A DNA stretch of 64,000 nt from Paracoccus yeei ATCC BAA-599 (GTDB lineage: Bacteria > Pseudomonadota > Alphaproteobacteria > Rhodobacterales > Rhodobacteraceae), in the NCBI RefSeq assembly GCF_000622145.1, contig NZ_JHWH01000001.1, positions 99,678-163,677 on the forward strand. Direction: 5' to 3'. The notes under the pieces are model-generated. The model was not told where the DNA came from and ran no database searches. It saw only the letters and a list, made by a program, of their open reading frames with translations. Below are positions 18,624 to 28,928 of the stretch, in pieces. A program made the position numbers and the translations under genes. Numbering within the stretch: the stretch's first letter is position 1; every line of letters starts with the position of its first letter.

Positions 18624-20228
18624 TTATTCGGTCAGATCGACGGTTTCGAAGGTATAGTCGCCCAGCGGCGACTGCACGAAGCCGGTCACTTCCTTGCGCA
18701 TCGGCACGTATTGCGTCGAATGCGCCAGCGTGGCCCAGGGCTCGTCCTGCTTGAAGATCACCTGCGCCTGTTCGTACAGTTTGACCCGCTCGGCGTGATC
18801 GCTGGTGGTCTTGGCCTTGGCGATGATGTCCGAGAACTCCTGGTTGCACCAATAGGCGCGGTTCGCGCCGCCCGGCGTCGCGGCGGCGCAGGACAGCAGC
18901 ACCGACAGGAAGTTGTCGGGGTCGCCGTTGTCGCCGGTCCAGCCCAGGATGACGGCGCCCTTGCGGCCTTCCTCCATCGACTTCTTGAGGTATTCGCCCC
19001 ATTCGTAGCTGACGATGTCGACCTTGACGCCGATCTTGGAGAAGTCGTTCTGGATCAGCTCGGCGGTGCGGCGGGCGTTGGGCATGTAGGGGCGCTGCAC
19101 CGGCATGGCCCAGACCTCCATGGTCAGGTCCTTGACGCCGGCAGCCTCGAGCGCGGCCTTGGCGGCCTCGGGGTCGTACTTGTCCTCTTCGATGGAGTCG
19201 TTGTAGCCCCACATGGTCGGCGGGATCGGGTTCTTGGCGACCACAGCGCTGCCCTGATAGACGGCGTCCACGATGGCCTTCTTGTCGATGGCCATGTTCA
19301 GCGCTTTGCGGACCTCGGGCTTGTCGAAGGGCGCGACGGTGGTGTTATAGGCCAGGTAGCCCACGTTCAGCCCGGCCTGTTCAAGCAGTTGCAGGTTCGG
19401 GTCGGCCTTGATGTCGGCAATGTCGGCCGGCGAGGGATAGGGCATCAGGTGGCATTCGCCGGCCTTGAGCTTTTGCAGCCGGACCGAGGCGTCGGGGGTG
19501 ATGGCGAACACCAGGTCGTCGATCTTGGGCGCCTCGCCCCAGTAGTCGGCGTTCTTCTGGTAGCGGATCACTGCGTCCTTCTGATAGGCCACGAACTTGA
19601 ACGGGCCGGTGCCGATGGGCGCGTTGTTCAGGTCCTCGCGCGTGCCGGCGGCCTCCAGCGTGTCGGCATATTCCTTGGACAGGATCGACACGAAGGGCAT
19701 GGCGACATTGGCCAGGAACGGCGCCTCGGGCTGGTTCAGGGTGAACTTCACCGTATGGTCGTCGACCTTTTCGATGGACTTGATCAGCTTGTCCATCTCC
19801 ATCGAGGAGTAATATTCGTAGGTGATGCCGGGGATGTATTCGTGCCAGGGGTTCTCGGCGCTGGCTTGGCGCATGAAGGTAAAGATCACGTCGTCGGCGT
19901 TGAAGTCGCGGGTCGGCGTGAACTTGTCGTTCGAGTGGAACTTGACGCCCTGGCGCAGGTGGAAGGTATAGGTCAGCCCGTCTTCCGACACGTCCCAGCT
20001 TTCGGCCAGCGCGGGTTCGATCTCGGTCGTGCCGGGCTTGAACTGGACCAGCCGGTTGTAGACCGCATGGCCCGACGCATCGAAGGTGGTCCCGGCGGTA
20101 TAGGGCGCGGGGTCGAAGCCCTCGGGCGAGCCTTCCGAGCAATAGACGAAGGTCTTCGCGCTCAGCGGCGTTGCTGCCATCAGCACAAGCGCCGAGGCCG
20201 CCAGGAAACGGGTGGAAAGGATCGACAT
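18624..20228 (-). CDS. dppA: dipeptide ABC transporter substrate-binding protein
   Basis: A 534-residue periplasmic binding protein of family 5. The signal peptide is at residues 1-24 (ending PLSA). The mature protein starts with KTFVYCSEGSPEGFDPAPYT, as in DppA. The family segment LAESWDVSEDGLTYTFHLRQ is present. It captures di- or short peptides (some relatives bind haem or nickel) for DppBCDF. The ATG at 20228 has GGAGG 5 bases upstream; an ATG four codons earlier is possible. It is the first gene of the operon dppABCDF on the minus strand. Confidence 0.92.
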   Translation of the reverse strand: MSILSTRFLAASALVLMAATPLSAKTFVYCSEGSPEGFDPAPYTAGTTFDASGHAVYNRLVQFKPGTTEIEPALAESWDVSEDGLTYTFHLRQGVKFHSNDKFTPTRDFNADDVIFTFMRQASAENPWHEYIPGITYEYYSSMEMDKLIKSIEKVDDHTVKFTLNQPEAPFLANVAMPFVSILSKEYADTLEAAGTREDLNNAPIGTGPFKFVAYQKDAVIRYQKNADYWGEAPKIDDLVFAITPDASVRLQKLKAGECHLMPYPSPADIADIKADPNLQLLEQAGLNVGYLAYNTTVAPFDKPEVRKALNMAIDKKAIVDAVYQGSAVVAKNPIPPTMWGYNDSIEEDKYDPEAAKAALEAAGVKDLTMEVWAMPVQRPYMPNARRTAELIQNDFSKIGVKVDIVSYEWGEYLKKSMEEGRKGAVILGWTGDNGDPDNFLSVLLSCAAATPGGANRAYWCNQEFSDIIAKAKTTSDHAERVKLYEQAQVIFKQDEPWATLAHSTQYVPMRKEVTGFVQSPLGDYTFETVDLTE

Positions 20229-20710
20229 ATTGCCTCCCATGTCAGATGTATCCTTGAGGTCCGATGCAAACCAAAGCTCTGCTAAGGTCAAGAGCGATGA
20301 CCTATCCCTGCGACGAATCCACAGCACTGACGCGACGGAATGTGACATTCTGCCAATTAGAATGTCGCTTTGCCGCACGGCTTCGGCGTCCCGAAAAGGT
20401 GCCCGGACAGGTCCCTTCGGCCAGCATCGCCCGAGGCGGCGTCTTCGTCAATCGCCCTGCGCGGCCATGGCGCGAAATCCCGGCACGCCGGAGAGGGGGT
20501 GAGGACGCGAGCCCTGGCCCGCGCGGTCGGGATACCGCGGGCCGGATTGCCGTATCGTCATGATCGGCCGCCGCACCGGGCATGTCCGGGCGGTCATGGG
20601 CGCCATGGCGACAGGCCGGCGCGCGGTTGACGCCCGGCGGCAGGTTGCTTTAGCTGCCGGGCAAGGCGGTGCCTGCGCCCCGCCGCCCCCTGCCCGCCCA
20701 CCGGATCGCC
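20229..20710. other. intergenic region between dppA and psuK
   Basis: These 482 bases hold no convincing gene. On the minus strand a TTGACC (20291-20286) may be the -35 box of dppA, although its -10 is weak. A palindrome lies at 20344-20366. On the plus strand TTGACG (20627-20632) with TTAGCT 17 bases on is a weak candidate promoter for psuKG. Confidence 0.5.
20344..20366. promoter_or_regulatory. perfect inverted repeat upstream of dppA (candidate operator)
   Basis: GACATTCT and AGAATGTC are exact 8-base arms around a 7-base spacer (GCCAATT). The site lies about 50 bases upstream of the candidate dppA -35 box. The regulator is not identifiable. Confidence 0.5.
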
Positions 20711-21643
20711 ATGCCCCGTCCCGACCCTGCCCCCGCGCCGCCCCGCATCCTTTGCGCGGGCGCGATGCTGTGGGACGTGATCGGACAGGCCTCGGCCCCC
20801 ATGACGCTGGGCGAGGATGTGCCGGGCCGCATCCACCAGCGCCCCGGCGGCGTCGCGCTGAATGTCGCGCTGGCCCTGGCGCGGCAAGGGCTGGCCCCCG
20901 GTGTTCTGTCCGCTCTGGGCCGCGATCCGGCGGGCGACGCCCTGCTGGCCGAGGCGGCGCGCCAGGGCGTCGACACCCGCTGGCTGCACCGCGATCCTGG
21001 CCCGACCGGCACCTATATGGCGATCGAAGGCCCCCAGGGGCTGGTCGCCGCCGTCGCCGACGCCCGTGGGCTGGAGGCGGCGGGACCCGCGATCCTGGCA
21101 CCCCTGCGGGACGGACGGCTGGGCGATGCGGGCGCGCCCTGGCGCGGCACGCTGGTCGTGGACGGCAACCTGACCGAGCCCGTGCTGGCGCTGATCGCCC
21201 GCGCCCCCTGGCTGTCCCGCGCCGCACTGCGCATCGTCCCGGCCAGCCCCGACAAGGCCCCCCGGCTGCGGCCGTTGCTGGCCCATCCCCGCGCCATCCT
21301 GCATCTCAACCGGCTCGAGGCCGAGGCGCTGGCCGGGCGCCCCCTGCCCCTGGCCGCCGAGGCGGCCGAGGCTGTCGTGGCGCTTGGCGCGGCCCGGGTC
21401 CTGGTGACGGACGGGCCGCGCGCCGTCGCCGATGCCGTGGCGGGCGGGCCGACCCTGACGCTTGTGCCCCCCGCCGTCACCGCCCGCCACGTGACAGGCG
21501 CAGGCGACAGCTTCCTGGCAGGCCACCTTGCCGCCGAAGACGCGGGCGCGCCCCGCGACCAGGCTCTCGCCGCCGGCATCGCCGCAGCGACGCGCCACAT
21601 CACCGCCCCGCCGCAGGGCCCCCTTTCAAAGGAAACCGCATGA
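20711..21643 (+). CDS. psuK: pseudouridine kinase (PfkB family)
   Basis: A 310-residue sugar kinase of the PfkB/ribokinase fold. The N-terminal glycine pattern RPGGVALNVALALARQG and the C-terminal VTGAGDSFLAGHL (catalytic Asp in GAGD) are present. Coupling by ATGA to psuG defines the substrate: it would phosphorylate pseudouridine to pseudouridine 5'-phosphate. The ATG at 20711 begins the conserved part; a longer in-frame start at 20669 is possible. Confidence 0.85.
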   Translation: MPRPDPAPAPPRILCAGAMLWDVIGQASAPMTLGEDVPGRIHQRPGGVALNVALALARQGLAPGVLSALGRDPAGDALLAEAARQGVDTRWLHRDPGPTGTYMAIEGPQGLVAAVADARGLEAAGPAILAPLRDGRLGDAGAPWRGTLVVDGNLTEPVLALIARAPWLSRAALRIVPASPDKAPRLRPLLAHPRAILHLNRLEAEALAGRPLPLAAEAAEAVVALGAARVLVTDGPRAVADAVAGGPTLTLVPPAVTARHVTGAGDSFLAGHLAAEDAGAPRDQALAAGIAAATRHITAPPQGPLSKETA

Positions 21644-22551
21644 AGGATCTTCTGGTCTTTGCCCCCGAGGTCGAACAGGCCCTGGCCGCGAACCGCCCCG
21701 TCGTCGCCCTGGAATCGACGATCATCACCCACGGCATGCCCTATCCCCAGAACCTGGAGGTGGCCCGCAGGGTCGAGGCGACGGTGCGCGAGGCCGGCGC
21801 GACCCCCGCGACCATCGCCGTGATCGACGGGCGCATCCGCATCGGCCTGGACGACGCCACGCTGCAGGGGCTGGCCGAAACCCCCGGCGCACAGGTGATG
21901 AAGCTGTCGCGCGCCGACCTGGCCGCCTGCCTGGCGCTGGGACGCACAGGCGCCACCACGGTCGCCGCAACCATGATCTGCGCCCATCTGGCCGGCATCC
22001 GCACCTTCGCCACCGGCGGCATCGGCGGCGTGCATCGCGGCGCGGAAACCAGCTTCGACATCTCCGCCGACCTTCATGAATTGGCGCGCACGCCGGTCAC
22101 GGTGGTCGCCGCCGGGGCCAAGGCGATCCTGGACCTGCCCAAGACGCTCGAGGTGCTGGAGACACTGGGCGTGCCGGTCATCGCCTTCGGCCAGGACCCG
22201 CTGCCCGCCTTCTGGTCGCGCGACTCGGGCCTTGCGGCCCCCCTGCGCATGGACGACCCGGCCCAGATTGCCCGCGCGGGGCTCTTGCGGACCGACCTGG
22301 GCCTTTCGGGCGGCCAGCTGGTCGTGAACCCGATCCCCGAGGCCGACGAAATCCCCCGCGCCACGATGATCCCGGTGGTCGAACAGGCCCTGGCCGAGGC
22401 CGAGGCCCAGGGCATCGCCGCGAAATCCGTGACGCCCTTCCTGCTGCAACGCATCTTCGAACTGACCCGGGGCCGCTCGCTTGACGCCAATATCGCGCTG
22501 GTCCTGAACAACGCCCGGCTGGCGGCGCGGATCGCGGCCGCGATGGCCTAG
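21640..22551 (+). CDS. psuG: pseudouridine-5'-phosphate glycosidase
   Basis: A 303-residue enzyme that cleaves the C-C glycosidic bond of pseudouridine 5'-phosphate to uracil and ribose 5-phosphate. The diagnostic ALESTIITHGMPYPQN segment lies at about residues 24-39, with GATTVAATMICAHLAGI and FATGGIGGVHRG further on. The length is normal. It follows psuK with an ATGA overlap. Its stop TAG shares a CTAG with the stop of the convergent patatin gene. Confidence 0.93.
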   Translation: MKDLLVFAPEVEQALAANRPVVALESTIITHGMPYPQNLEVARRVEATVREAGATPATIAVIDGRIRIGLDDATLQGLAETPGAQVMKLSRADLAACLALGRTGATTVAATMICAHLAGIRTFATGGIGGVHRGAETSFDISADLHELARTPVTVVAAGAKAILDLPKTLEVLETLGVPVIAFGQDPLPAFWSRDSGLAAPLRMDDPAQIARAGLLRTDLGLSGGQLVVNPIPEADEIPRATMIPVVEQALAEAEAQGIAAKSVTPFLLQRIFELTRGRSLDANIALVLNNARLAARIAAAMA

Positions 22552-23603
22552 CTGAACAGCCGCGGCAGATCGACCGAATCGCGCACGCCCAGATTGGCGG
22601 CGTGATAGTCCATGAACCGCTCTGCGGCGCTGCGCCCCGCCTCGCGCAGCGTGTGCAGCAGGCCGGGCGCGGGCACCAGCTTGGTGGCCGCCGTCAGCTT
22701 GTTCATCAGGAAGTCGTCCATGATCATGTGGATCAGCGGGTTCTTCATTGCCCGCCCGGACAGCCGCTCCTCGGCATGCAGGCGCTTGACGAAGTTGATG
22801 GCCCGCAGTTCGCGCAGCAACGAGGCGTTGAAGCTGATCTCGTTGATCCGGTCCTGGATCGCGGCCGGGGTCCTTGGCAGCGTCTCGCGCAGCATCGGGT
22901 TGATGTTCACGATCACGATGTCGCGCGGCAGGTCGGGCGCGAACAGCGGGAACAGCGCCGGATTGCCCGAATAGCCGCCATCCCAGTAAGCCTCGCGCCG
23001 GCCGGTGGCGGGGTCGTCGATCTCGACCGCGCGAAACAGCGTGGGCAGGCAGGCCGAGGCCAGGATGGTGTCCACCGTCACCTCGACGCCCGAAAAGACG
23101 CGGATGCGCCCGGTCCGCACATTGGTCGCGGTGACAAAGAACTGCGGACCCCGTTCCAGCCCCAGCCGGGGGTGCGGCATGTCCTGCAGGATGCCGGCCA
23201 GCGGGTTCGAATAGAACGGCCCATAGTCATAGGGGCTGAACAGCCGCGTCACCCCCTCCATCCAGGCGACCGGCGAAACAAGCTCGGTCAGCCTTTGCAG
23301 AAAGCGCGGCACCGGGAACAGCGAATGGATCCAGCGCACCAAGCGGTTGTCGCTGATCTGGCTGACCTGCGACCAGACATGCTCCAGGTTCTCAAGCGCC
23401 GCGCGCCGCCCGCGCCGGCCCGGGCCGCAGGCCAGGCCCGCCGCCAGCGCCGCACCGTTGAGCGCCCCGGCCGAGGTGCCGCTGATCCCGCTGATCTCGA
23501 TGCTGTCGTCGTTCAGCAGATGTTCAAGCACGCCCCAGGCAAAGGCGCCATGCGCGCCCCCGCCCTGCAAGGCCAGATTGATGCGTCTGACACCCATCGC
23601 CAT
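22548..23603 (-). CDS. patatin-like phospholipase
   Basis: A 351-residue protein with the three patatin motifs: oxyanion loop GGGAHGAFAWG (about residues 14-24), nucleophile GTSAG with the active serine, and the DGG of the Ser-Asp dyad in YWDGGYSGNP. It is likely a cytoplasmic or membrane-associated lipid acyl hydrolase. No signal peptide is seen. Two starts are close (ATG at 23603 and two codons later). It stands alone. Confidence 0.85.
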   Translation of the reverse strand: MAMGVRRINLALQGGGAHGAFAWGVLEHLLNDDSIEISGISGTSAGALNGAALAAGLACGPGRRGRRAALENLEHVWSQVSQISDNRLVRWIHSLFPVPRFLQRLTELVSPVAWMEGVTRLFSPYDYGPFYSNPLAGILQDMPHPRLGLERGPQFFVTATNVRTGRIRVFSGVEVTVDTILASACLPTLFRAVEIDDPATGRREAYWDGGYSGNPALFPLFAPDLPRDIVIVNINPMLRETLPRTPAAIQDRINEISFNASLLRELRAINFVKRLHAEERLSGRAMKNPLIHMIMDDFLMNKLTAATKLVPAPGLLHTLREAGRSAAERFMDYHAANLGVRDSVDLPRLFS

Positions 23604-23725
23604 TCCATTCGCATGTGCAGCATATCACGCCGCGATGCAGCATGAACACCCCTGCCAGGCCAGGCAAGCGGAATCTCCGACCCCGAACAAGCGCACTGCC
23701 CGCGAACCCGGGCGAAACACCGGGC

Positions 23726-23747
23726 TTTCACCGTTTCCCAAATACCC
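23726..23747 (-). repeat. intergenic 22-bp repeat, copy 2
   Basis: On the minus strand GGGTATTTG, GG, AAACGGTGAAA, in the 173-base gap between prfB and the patatin gene. No strong GC hairpin precedes it. Confidence 0.75.
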
Positions 23748-23776
23748 GTGCCGGCCGCGCCGCAGGCACTGCCGGA

Positions 23777-24904
<1,128 letters not shown>

Positions 24905-25046
24905 GGTCGGTCTCTTTCAGGTCACGGGGGGTCGGATGACCGCAGACAGATAGCGTGGGCGAGCCCGGCTCGCAAGGCGCAGGGGCCGGGCGGCCGGTCC
25001 CCGGGGGCGGCGGCAGGCCGGGGGCTGTCTGCCCCCGGACCCCCGA

Positions 25047-25068
25047 GGGTATTTGCGAAACGATGAAA
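25047..25068 (+). repeat. intergenic 22-bp repeat, copy 3 (with GC hairpin)
   Basis: GGGTATTTG, CG, AAACGATGAAA. It is preceded by the perfect hairpin CCGGGGGC/GCCCCCGG (25018-25038) and by GGACCCCCGA. It lies between mrcA and prfB, 23 bases beyond the mrcA stop. Confidence 0.8.
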
Positions 25069-25091
25069 CACGGGCCGCGACGGTCAGCGCG

Positions 25092-27689
25092 CTAGTAGAG
25101 CCCACCCGAGGACAGCGTGCCGAAGTCGGCCTTCTTCGGGATCACCCGCTTTTTTCCGGTCGAGGTCGTGACGGCCTGGCCGCCGTCGCGCGCTTCGGTG
25201 AAAAGCGGCAGGGTGCCCGGCTCGGCCCGGCCGAAGCCGCCGTCCACCAGGGTCAGGCCGCTGGTCTCCTGGCCGTCGCGGAAATATTCGGCGATCACGT
25301 TGTCGCCCTTGGCGTCCGGTCCCAGGATCGCGCCGGTGAAGCGGTCGATGTTGACGAAATGCCCGCCCGGCGGAACCTTGAAGTCGGTGCCGCCGTATTC
25401 GCGCACCGCCTCGCGCATGAATTCGTTGAAGACCGGCACGCAGAGCGTTCCGCCATAGGCGTTTTCGCCCAGGGTGCGGGGCTGGTCGTAGCCTAGGTAG
25501 CAGCCGGCGACGATGTTCGAGGTATAGCCGATGAACCACACGTCCTTGGCGTCGTTCGTGGTCCCCGTCTTGCCCGCGACCGGCACCGGCAGGTTTACGC
25601 CGCGCCCCGAGCCGCGCTTGACCACGCCTTCCATCATCGAGGTGATCTGATAGGCGGTGATCGCATCCATCACGCGTTCGCGGTTCGACCGGATCTGGGG
25701 CCCGGCGCCGGCCGGCAGGGTCGGCTGGTCGCAGGTCACGCATTGTCGCTGGTCGTGGCGATAGATGGTGCGGCCGCGGCGGTCCTGCACGCGGTCGACC
25801 AGCGTGGGTTCGACCCGCTCGCCGCCATTGGCGAACATGGCATAGGCCGCGACCATCTTGAACAGCGTTGTTTCCTGGGCGCCCAGGGCATTGGCCAGGA
25901 AATGGCCCAGGTGGTCGTAGACACCGAATTTCTCGGCGTATTTCGCGACCGTGTCCATGCCGATGTCCTGGGCGATGCGGATGGTCATCAGGTTGCGGGA
26001 CTGTTCGATCCCGATGCGCATGGGAGTGGGCCCGTAGAACCGGCCCGAGGCGTTCTTGGGCGCCCACAGGCCCTGCGGCGTGTTCACGGTGATCGGTTCG
26101 TCCACCACGATGGTGGCGGGGTTGAAGCCCGAATCCAGCGCCGCCGCATAGACGAAGGGCTTGAAGCTCGACCCCGGCTGGCGCTGCGCCTGGGTGGCGC
26201 GGTTGAAGACCGAGCTTTGATAGGAAAAGCCCCCCTGCATCGCCATGACGCGGCCCGTGTTCACGTCCATCGCCATGAAGCCGCCCTGGATTTCCGGGAC
26301 CTGGCGCAGCGTCCAGCGAATGAAGCTGCCGTCGTTGTCGGCGGTCATGCGCCGCACCAGCACGACATCGCCCACCTCGAGCAGGTCGGCGGCCACCTTG
26401 GCCTTTGGCCCCAGCCGGCCGTCCGCCTGGCGCTTGCGGGCCCATTGCACGTCCTTGGCGGGCAGTTGGGCCGTCCCCTCCTGCCCCTCGATGCCCAGCG
26501 TTGCGTCCTGGCTGCCAAGCGCCAGGACGACGGCGGGATACCAGCCCTCGATGTCGCGGGGCACCTGCGCCTCGGCCAGGGCGGCGCGCCAGTCCTGCTC
26601 GGCACCCAGCTTCTCCTCGGGGATGCGCTGGCGGGTGCCGCGCCAGACGCCGCGGCCGCGGTCGTATTGCTCGAGCGCCTTTTGCAGCGCGCGCGCCGCG
26701 ATTCGCTGCAGGTCGGGCTCTACCGTGGCGCGGATGGCCAAGCCGCCGCCGAAGAACTCCTCGTGCCCGAACTGGGCCGAAAGCTGGCGCCGGATCTCGT
26801 CGGTGAAATAGTCGCGCGGCGGCAGCTGCTTCTGGAAGGCCGGGAAGTCGCCGTTCTGGACCGAGCGCAGCGGCAGTTTCGATTCCAACTGATAGGTCGC
26901 CTCGTCGATATAGCCGTTCTGCCACATCTCGCGCAGGACATAGTTGCGCCGCTCGGTCACGCGCTCTTTCGCGCGGACGGGGTGATAGCGGCCGGGGGCC
27001 TGGGGCATGGCGGCCAGCGTCGCGGCTTCGTGCGGGGCAAGCTCGGTCAGGGGCTTGTTGAAATAGGTCTGGGCGGCGGCGGCGACGCCAAAGCTGTTCT
27101 GGCCCAGGAAGATCTCGTTCAGGTAAAGTTCAAGGATCTGGTCCTTGCTCAGCGTCTGTTCCAGGCGGGTGGCCAGGATCAGTTCCTTGATCTTGCGCTC
27201 GGCGCTGCGGTCGCTGGACAGCAGGAAGTTCTTCATCACCTGCTGGGTGATGGTCGAGGCGCCGCGCACGCTTTCGCCGCGCGACTGGACGGCCTGGATC
27301 AGCGCGCCCACCATGCCGCGCGGGTCGAAGCCGTGGTGATGGTAGAAATTCTTGTCCTCGGCGCTGACGAAGGCTTCCTTGACCAGCGGCGGAATTTCGT
27401 CGATCGGCACGAAGATGCGCCGTTCCTCGGCGAATTCGTCGATCAGGCGGCCTTCCCCGGAATAGACGCGGCTGATCGTCTTGGGACTGTATTGCGCCAG
27501 CTGTTCATGGCTGGGCAGGTCGCGCGAATACATCCAGAACACCGCCCCGAGGGTCAGGGCGACGAACACGATGCCGGTCACGACCCAGGAAAAGATCGCA
27601 CCAAGAAACGACAGGACGAAACGTATCAAGCGGCCGGGCCTTTCGGGACGGGATGGCGCCTCTATAGTGGGCACCGCCGGCTGCGTCAA
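25092..27689 (-). CDS. mrcA: penicillin-binding protein 1A, bifunctional peptidoglycan synthase
   Basis: An 865-residue class A PBP. One membrane anchor lies at about residues 22-53. The GT51 transglycosylase follows, with catalytic Glu111 in SAEDKNFYHHHG and GASTITQQVMKN. An OB-like insert covers about 320-450. The transpeptidase has SSFK (Ser507, Lys510), SRN (564-566) and KTGT (707-710). It polymerises and cross-links cell wall in the periplasm. Downstream of the amidase gene on the same strand with 12 bases between. Confidence 0.95.
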   Translation of the reverse strand: MTQPAVPTIEAPSRPERPGRLIRFVLSFLGAIFSWVVTGIVFVALTLGAVFWMYSRDLPSHEQLAQYSPKTISRVYSGEGRLIDEFAEERRIFVPIDEIPPLVKEAFVSAEDKNFYHHHGFDPRGMVGALIQAVQSRGESVRGASTITQQVMKNFLLSSDRSAERKIKELILATRLEQTLSKDQILELYLNEIFLGQNSFGVAAAAQTYFNKPLTELAPHEAATLAAMPQAPGRYHPVRAKERVTERRNYVLREMWQNGYIDEATYQLESKLPLRSVQNGDFPAFQKQLPPRDYFTDEIRRQLSAQFGHEEFFGGGLAIRATVEPDLQRIAARALQKALEQYDRGRGVWRGTRQRIPEEKLGAEQDWRAALAEAQVPRDIEGWYPAVVLALGSQDATLGIEGQEGTAQLPAKDVQWARKRQADGRLGPKAKVAADLLEVGDVVLVRRMTADNDGSFIRWTLRQVPEIQGGFMAMDVNTGRVMAMQGGFSYQSSVFNRATQAQRQPGSSFKPFVYAAALDSGFNPATIVVDEPITVNTPQGLWAPKNASGRFYGPTPMRIGIEQSRNLMTIRIAQDIGMDTVAKYAEKFGVYDHLGHFLANALGAQETTLFKMVAAYAMFANGGERVEPTLVDRVQDRRGRTIYRHDQRQCVTCDQPTLPAGAGPQIRSNRERVMDAITAYQITSMMEGVVKRGSGRGVNLPVPVAGKTGTTNDAKDVWFIGYTSNIVAGCYLGYDQPRTLGENAYGGTLCVPVFNEFMREAVREYGGTDFKVPPGGHFVNIDRFTGAILGPDAKGDNVIAEYFRDGQETSGLTLVDGGFGRAEPGTLPLFTEARDGGQAVTTSTGKKRVIPKKADFGTLSSGGLY

Positions 27690-27701
27690 AGCAACCTTGC
27701 G

Positions 27702-28928
27702 CTAGTGCCGCGAAAGCCCGGCGCGGATCGCGTCGTCCTGCGCCCACTGCCCGATGGCCCGTGCGATGGACTGCGCCGTGCGCGACCGCCATTCGGGGTC
27801 GAAGAGGTTCGCCCGGTCGCCCGGATCGGTCAGAAAGCCCAGCTCGATCAGCACCGAGGGGATGTCGGGCGATTTCAGCACCGAGAACGCCGCCCCGCGC
27901 ACGGGCATGCGGTGCATCCCGATCCCCGCCCGGTTCAGTTCCGAGACGGTGAACTTGGCGAAGGTCACCGATCGCGGATGCGTCTCGAGCCGCGCCAGAT
28001 CCATCAGCACGTCGGCCACCTGGTCGTCGGTCCCCGCCAGGTCCACGCCGGACAGAAGGTCGTCGCGGTCGTGGCGCATGGCCAATTCCCGCGTGGCGCG
28101 GTCGTCGGCCTCCTGGTTCCAGGTATAGATCGAGAGGCCCGCGGCCTCGCCCGCCGGCAGGGCGTCGGCGTGCAGCGAGATGAACAGGTCCGCCTGCCCC
28201 GCCCGCGCGATGGTCATGCGCCGTTCCAGCGGCACGAAGCTGTCGTCGGTGCGGGTGGACACCACCTGGAACCCCGCCCGCGTCAGGATGTCCGAGAGTT
28301 CGCGCGCAAAGGCCAGCATCAGCGACGCCTCGCTGATGGCGCCGACCTGAGCGCCGGGGTCGTGGCCGCCGTGGCCGGGGTCAAGCGCGATGCGCAGCGC
28401 CCGCCCGGTGTGGCGATGGACCGGCGGCGGCGCGGTGGCCGAGGGCTGCGGCAGATCCCAAAGCGCCGAAAGCGCGTTGCCACGGGTCACGAAATCCTCG
28501 GGCGCGACCGGCTCGATCCGCAAGGCGACCAAGGCGCCGGCTCCCGTGGGCGCGGGCTTCTGGATCGCCGTGCGCAGGGCATAGGGGCCCGGCAGTTCCA
28601 CCACCATCCGCGACCAGCCCGGGCGAAAGCGGCCCCAGCGCAGCGCGGGCACCAGATCGCGCCCCGGCAGCGCCTGGGCGTCGCTGCCCGAAAAATCGAC
28701 CTCGCGGAAATCGACGACCAGCCGGGGCGGGCCGTCCAGGAAGTAAACCCGATAGGGCACCGGATGGCTGAGCGTCAGGGAAACCGTCAGCGGCCGCGGC
28801 TTGCCCCGGTCGCGGCCCTCGGCCGTGATGGCGGACTGGCCCAGGTCCAGATGCGCCAGCGCCGACCGCTCTTGCGCCAGGGCGGGCAGTGCCAGGATCG
28901 CCAGCAGCAGCGCCGCAAGCCACCTCAT
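27702..28928 (-). CDS. amiC: N-acetylmuramoyl-L-alanine amidase (AmiC type)
   Basis: A 408-residue exported zinc amidase. The signal peptide ends at about residue 18 (LPALA). An AMIN domain covers about 25-140 for septal targeting, and the Amidase_3 domain about 165-400. The catalytic zinc ligands include His in LDPGHGGHDPGA and in SLHADA, with a Glu in LIELGF. It cuts peptide side chains during daughter-cell separation. It overlaps the upstream aminotransferase gene by 4 bases. Confidence 0.9.
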   Translation of the reverse strand: MRWLAALLLAILALPALAQERSALAHLDLGQSAITAEGRDRGKPRPLTVSLTLSHPVPYRVYFLDGPPRLVVDFREVDFSGSDAQALPGRDLVPALRWGRFRPGWSRMVVELPGPYALRTAIQKPAPTGAGALVALRIEPVAPEDFVTRGNALSALWDLPQPSATAPPPVHRHTGRALRIALDPGHGGHDPGAQVGAISEASLMLAFARELSDILTRAGFQVVSTRTDDSFVPLERRMTIARAGQADLFISLHADALPAGEAAGLSIYTWNQEADDRATRELAMRHDRDDLLSGVDLAGTDDQVADVLMDLARLETHPRSVTFAKFTVSELNRAGIGMHRMPVRGAAFSVLKSPDIPSVLIELGFLTDPGDRANLFDPEWRSRTAQSIARAIGQWAQDDAIRAGLSRH

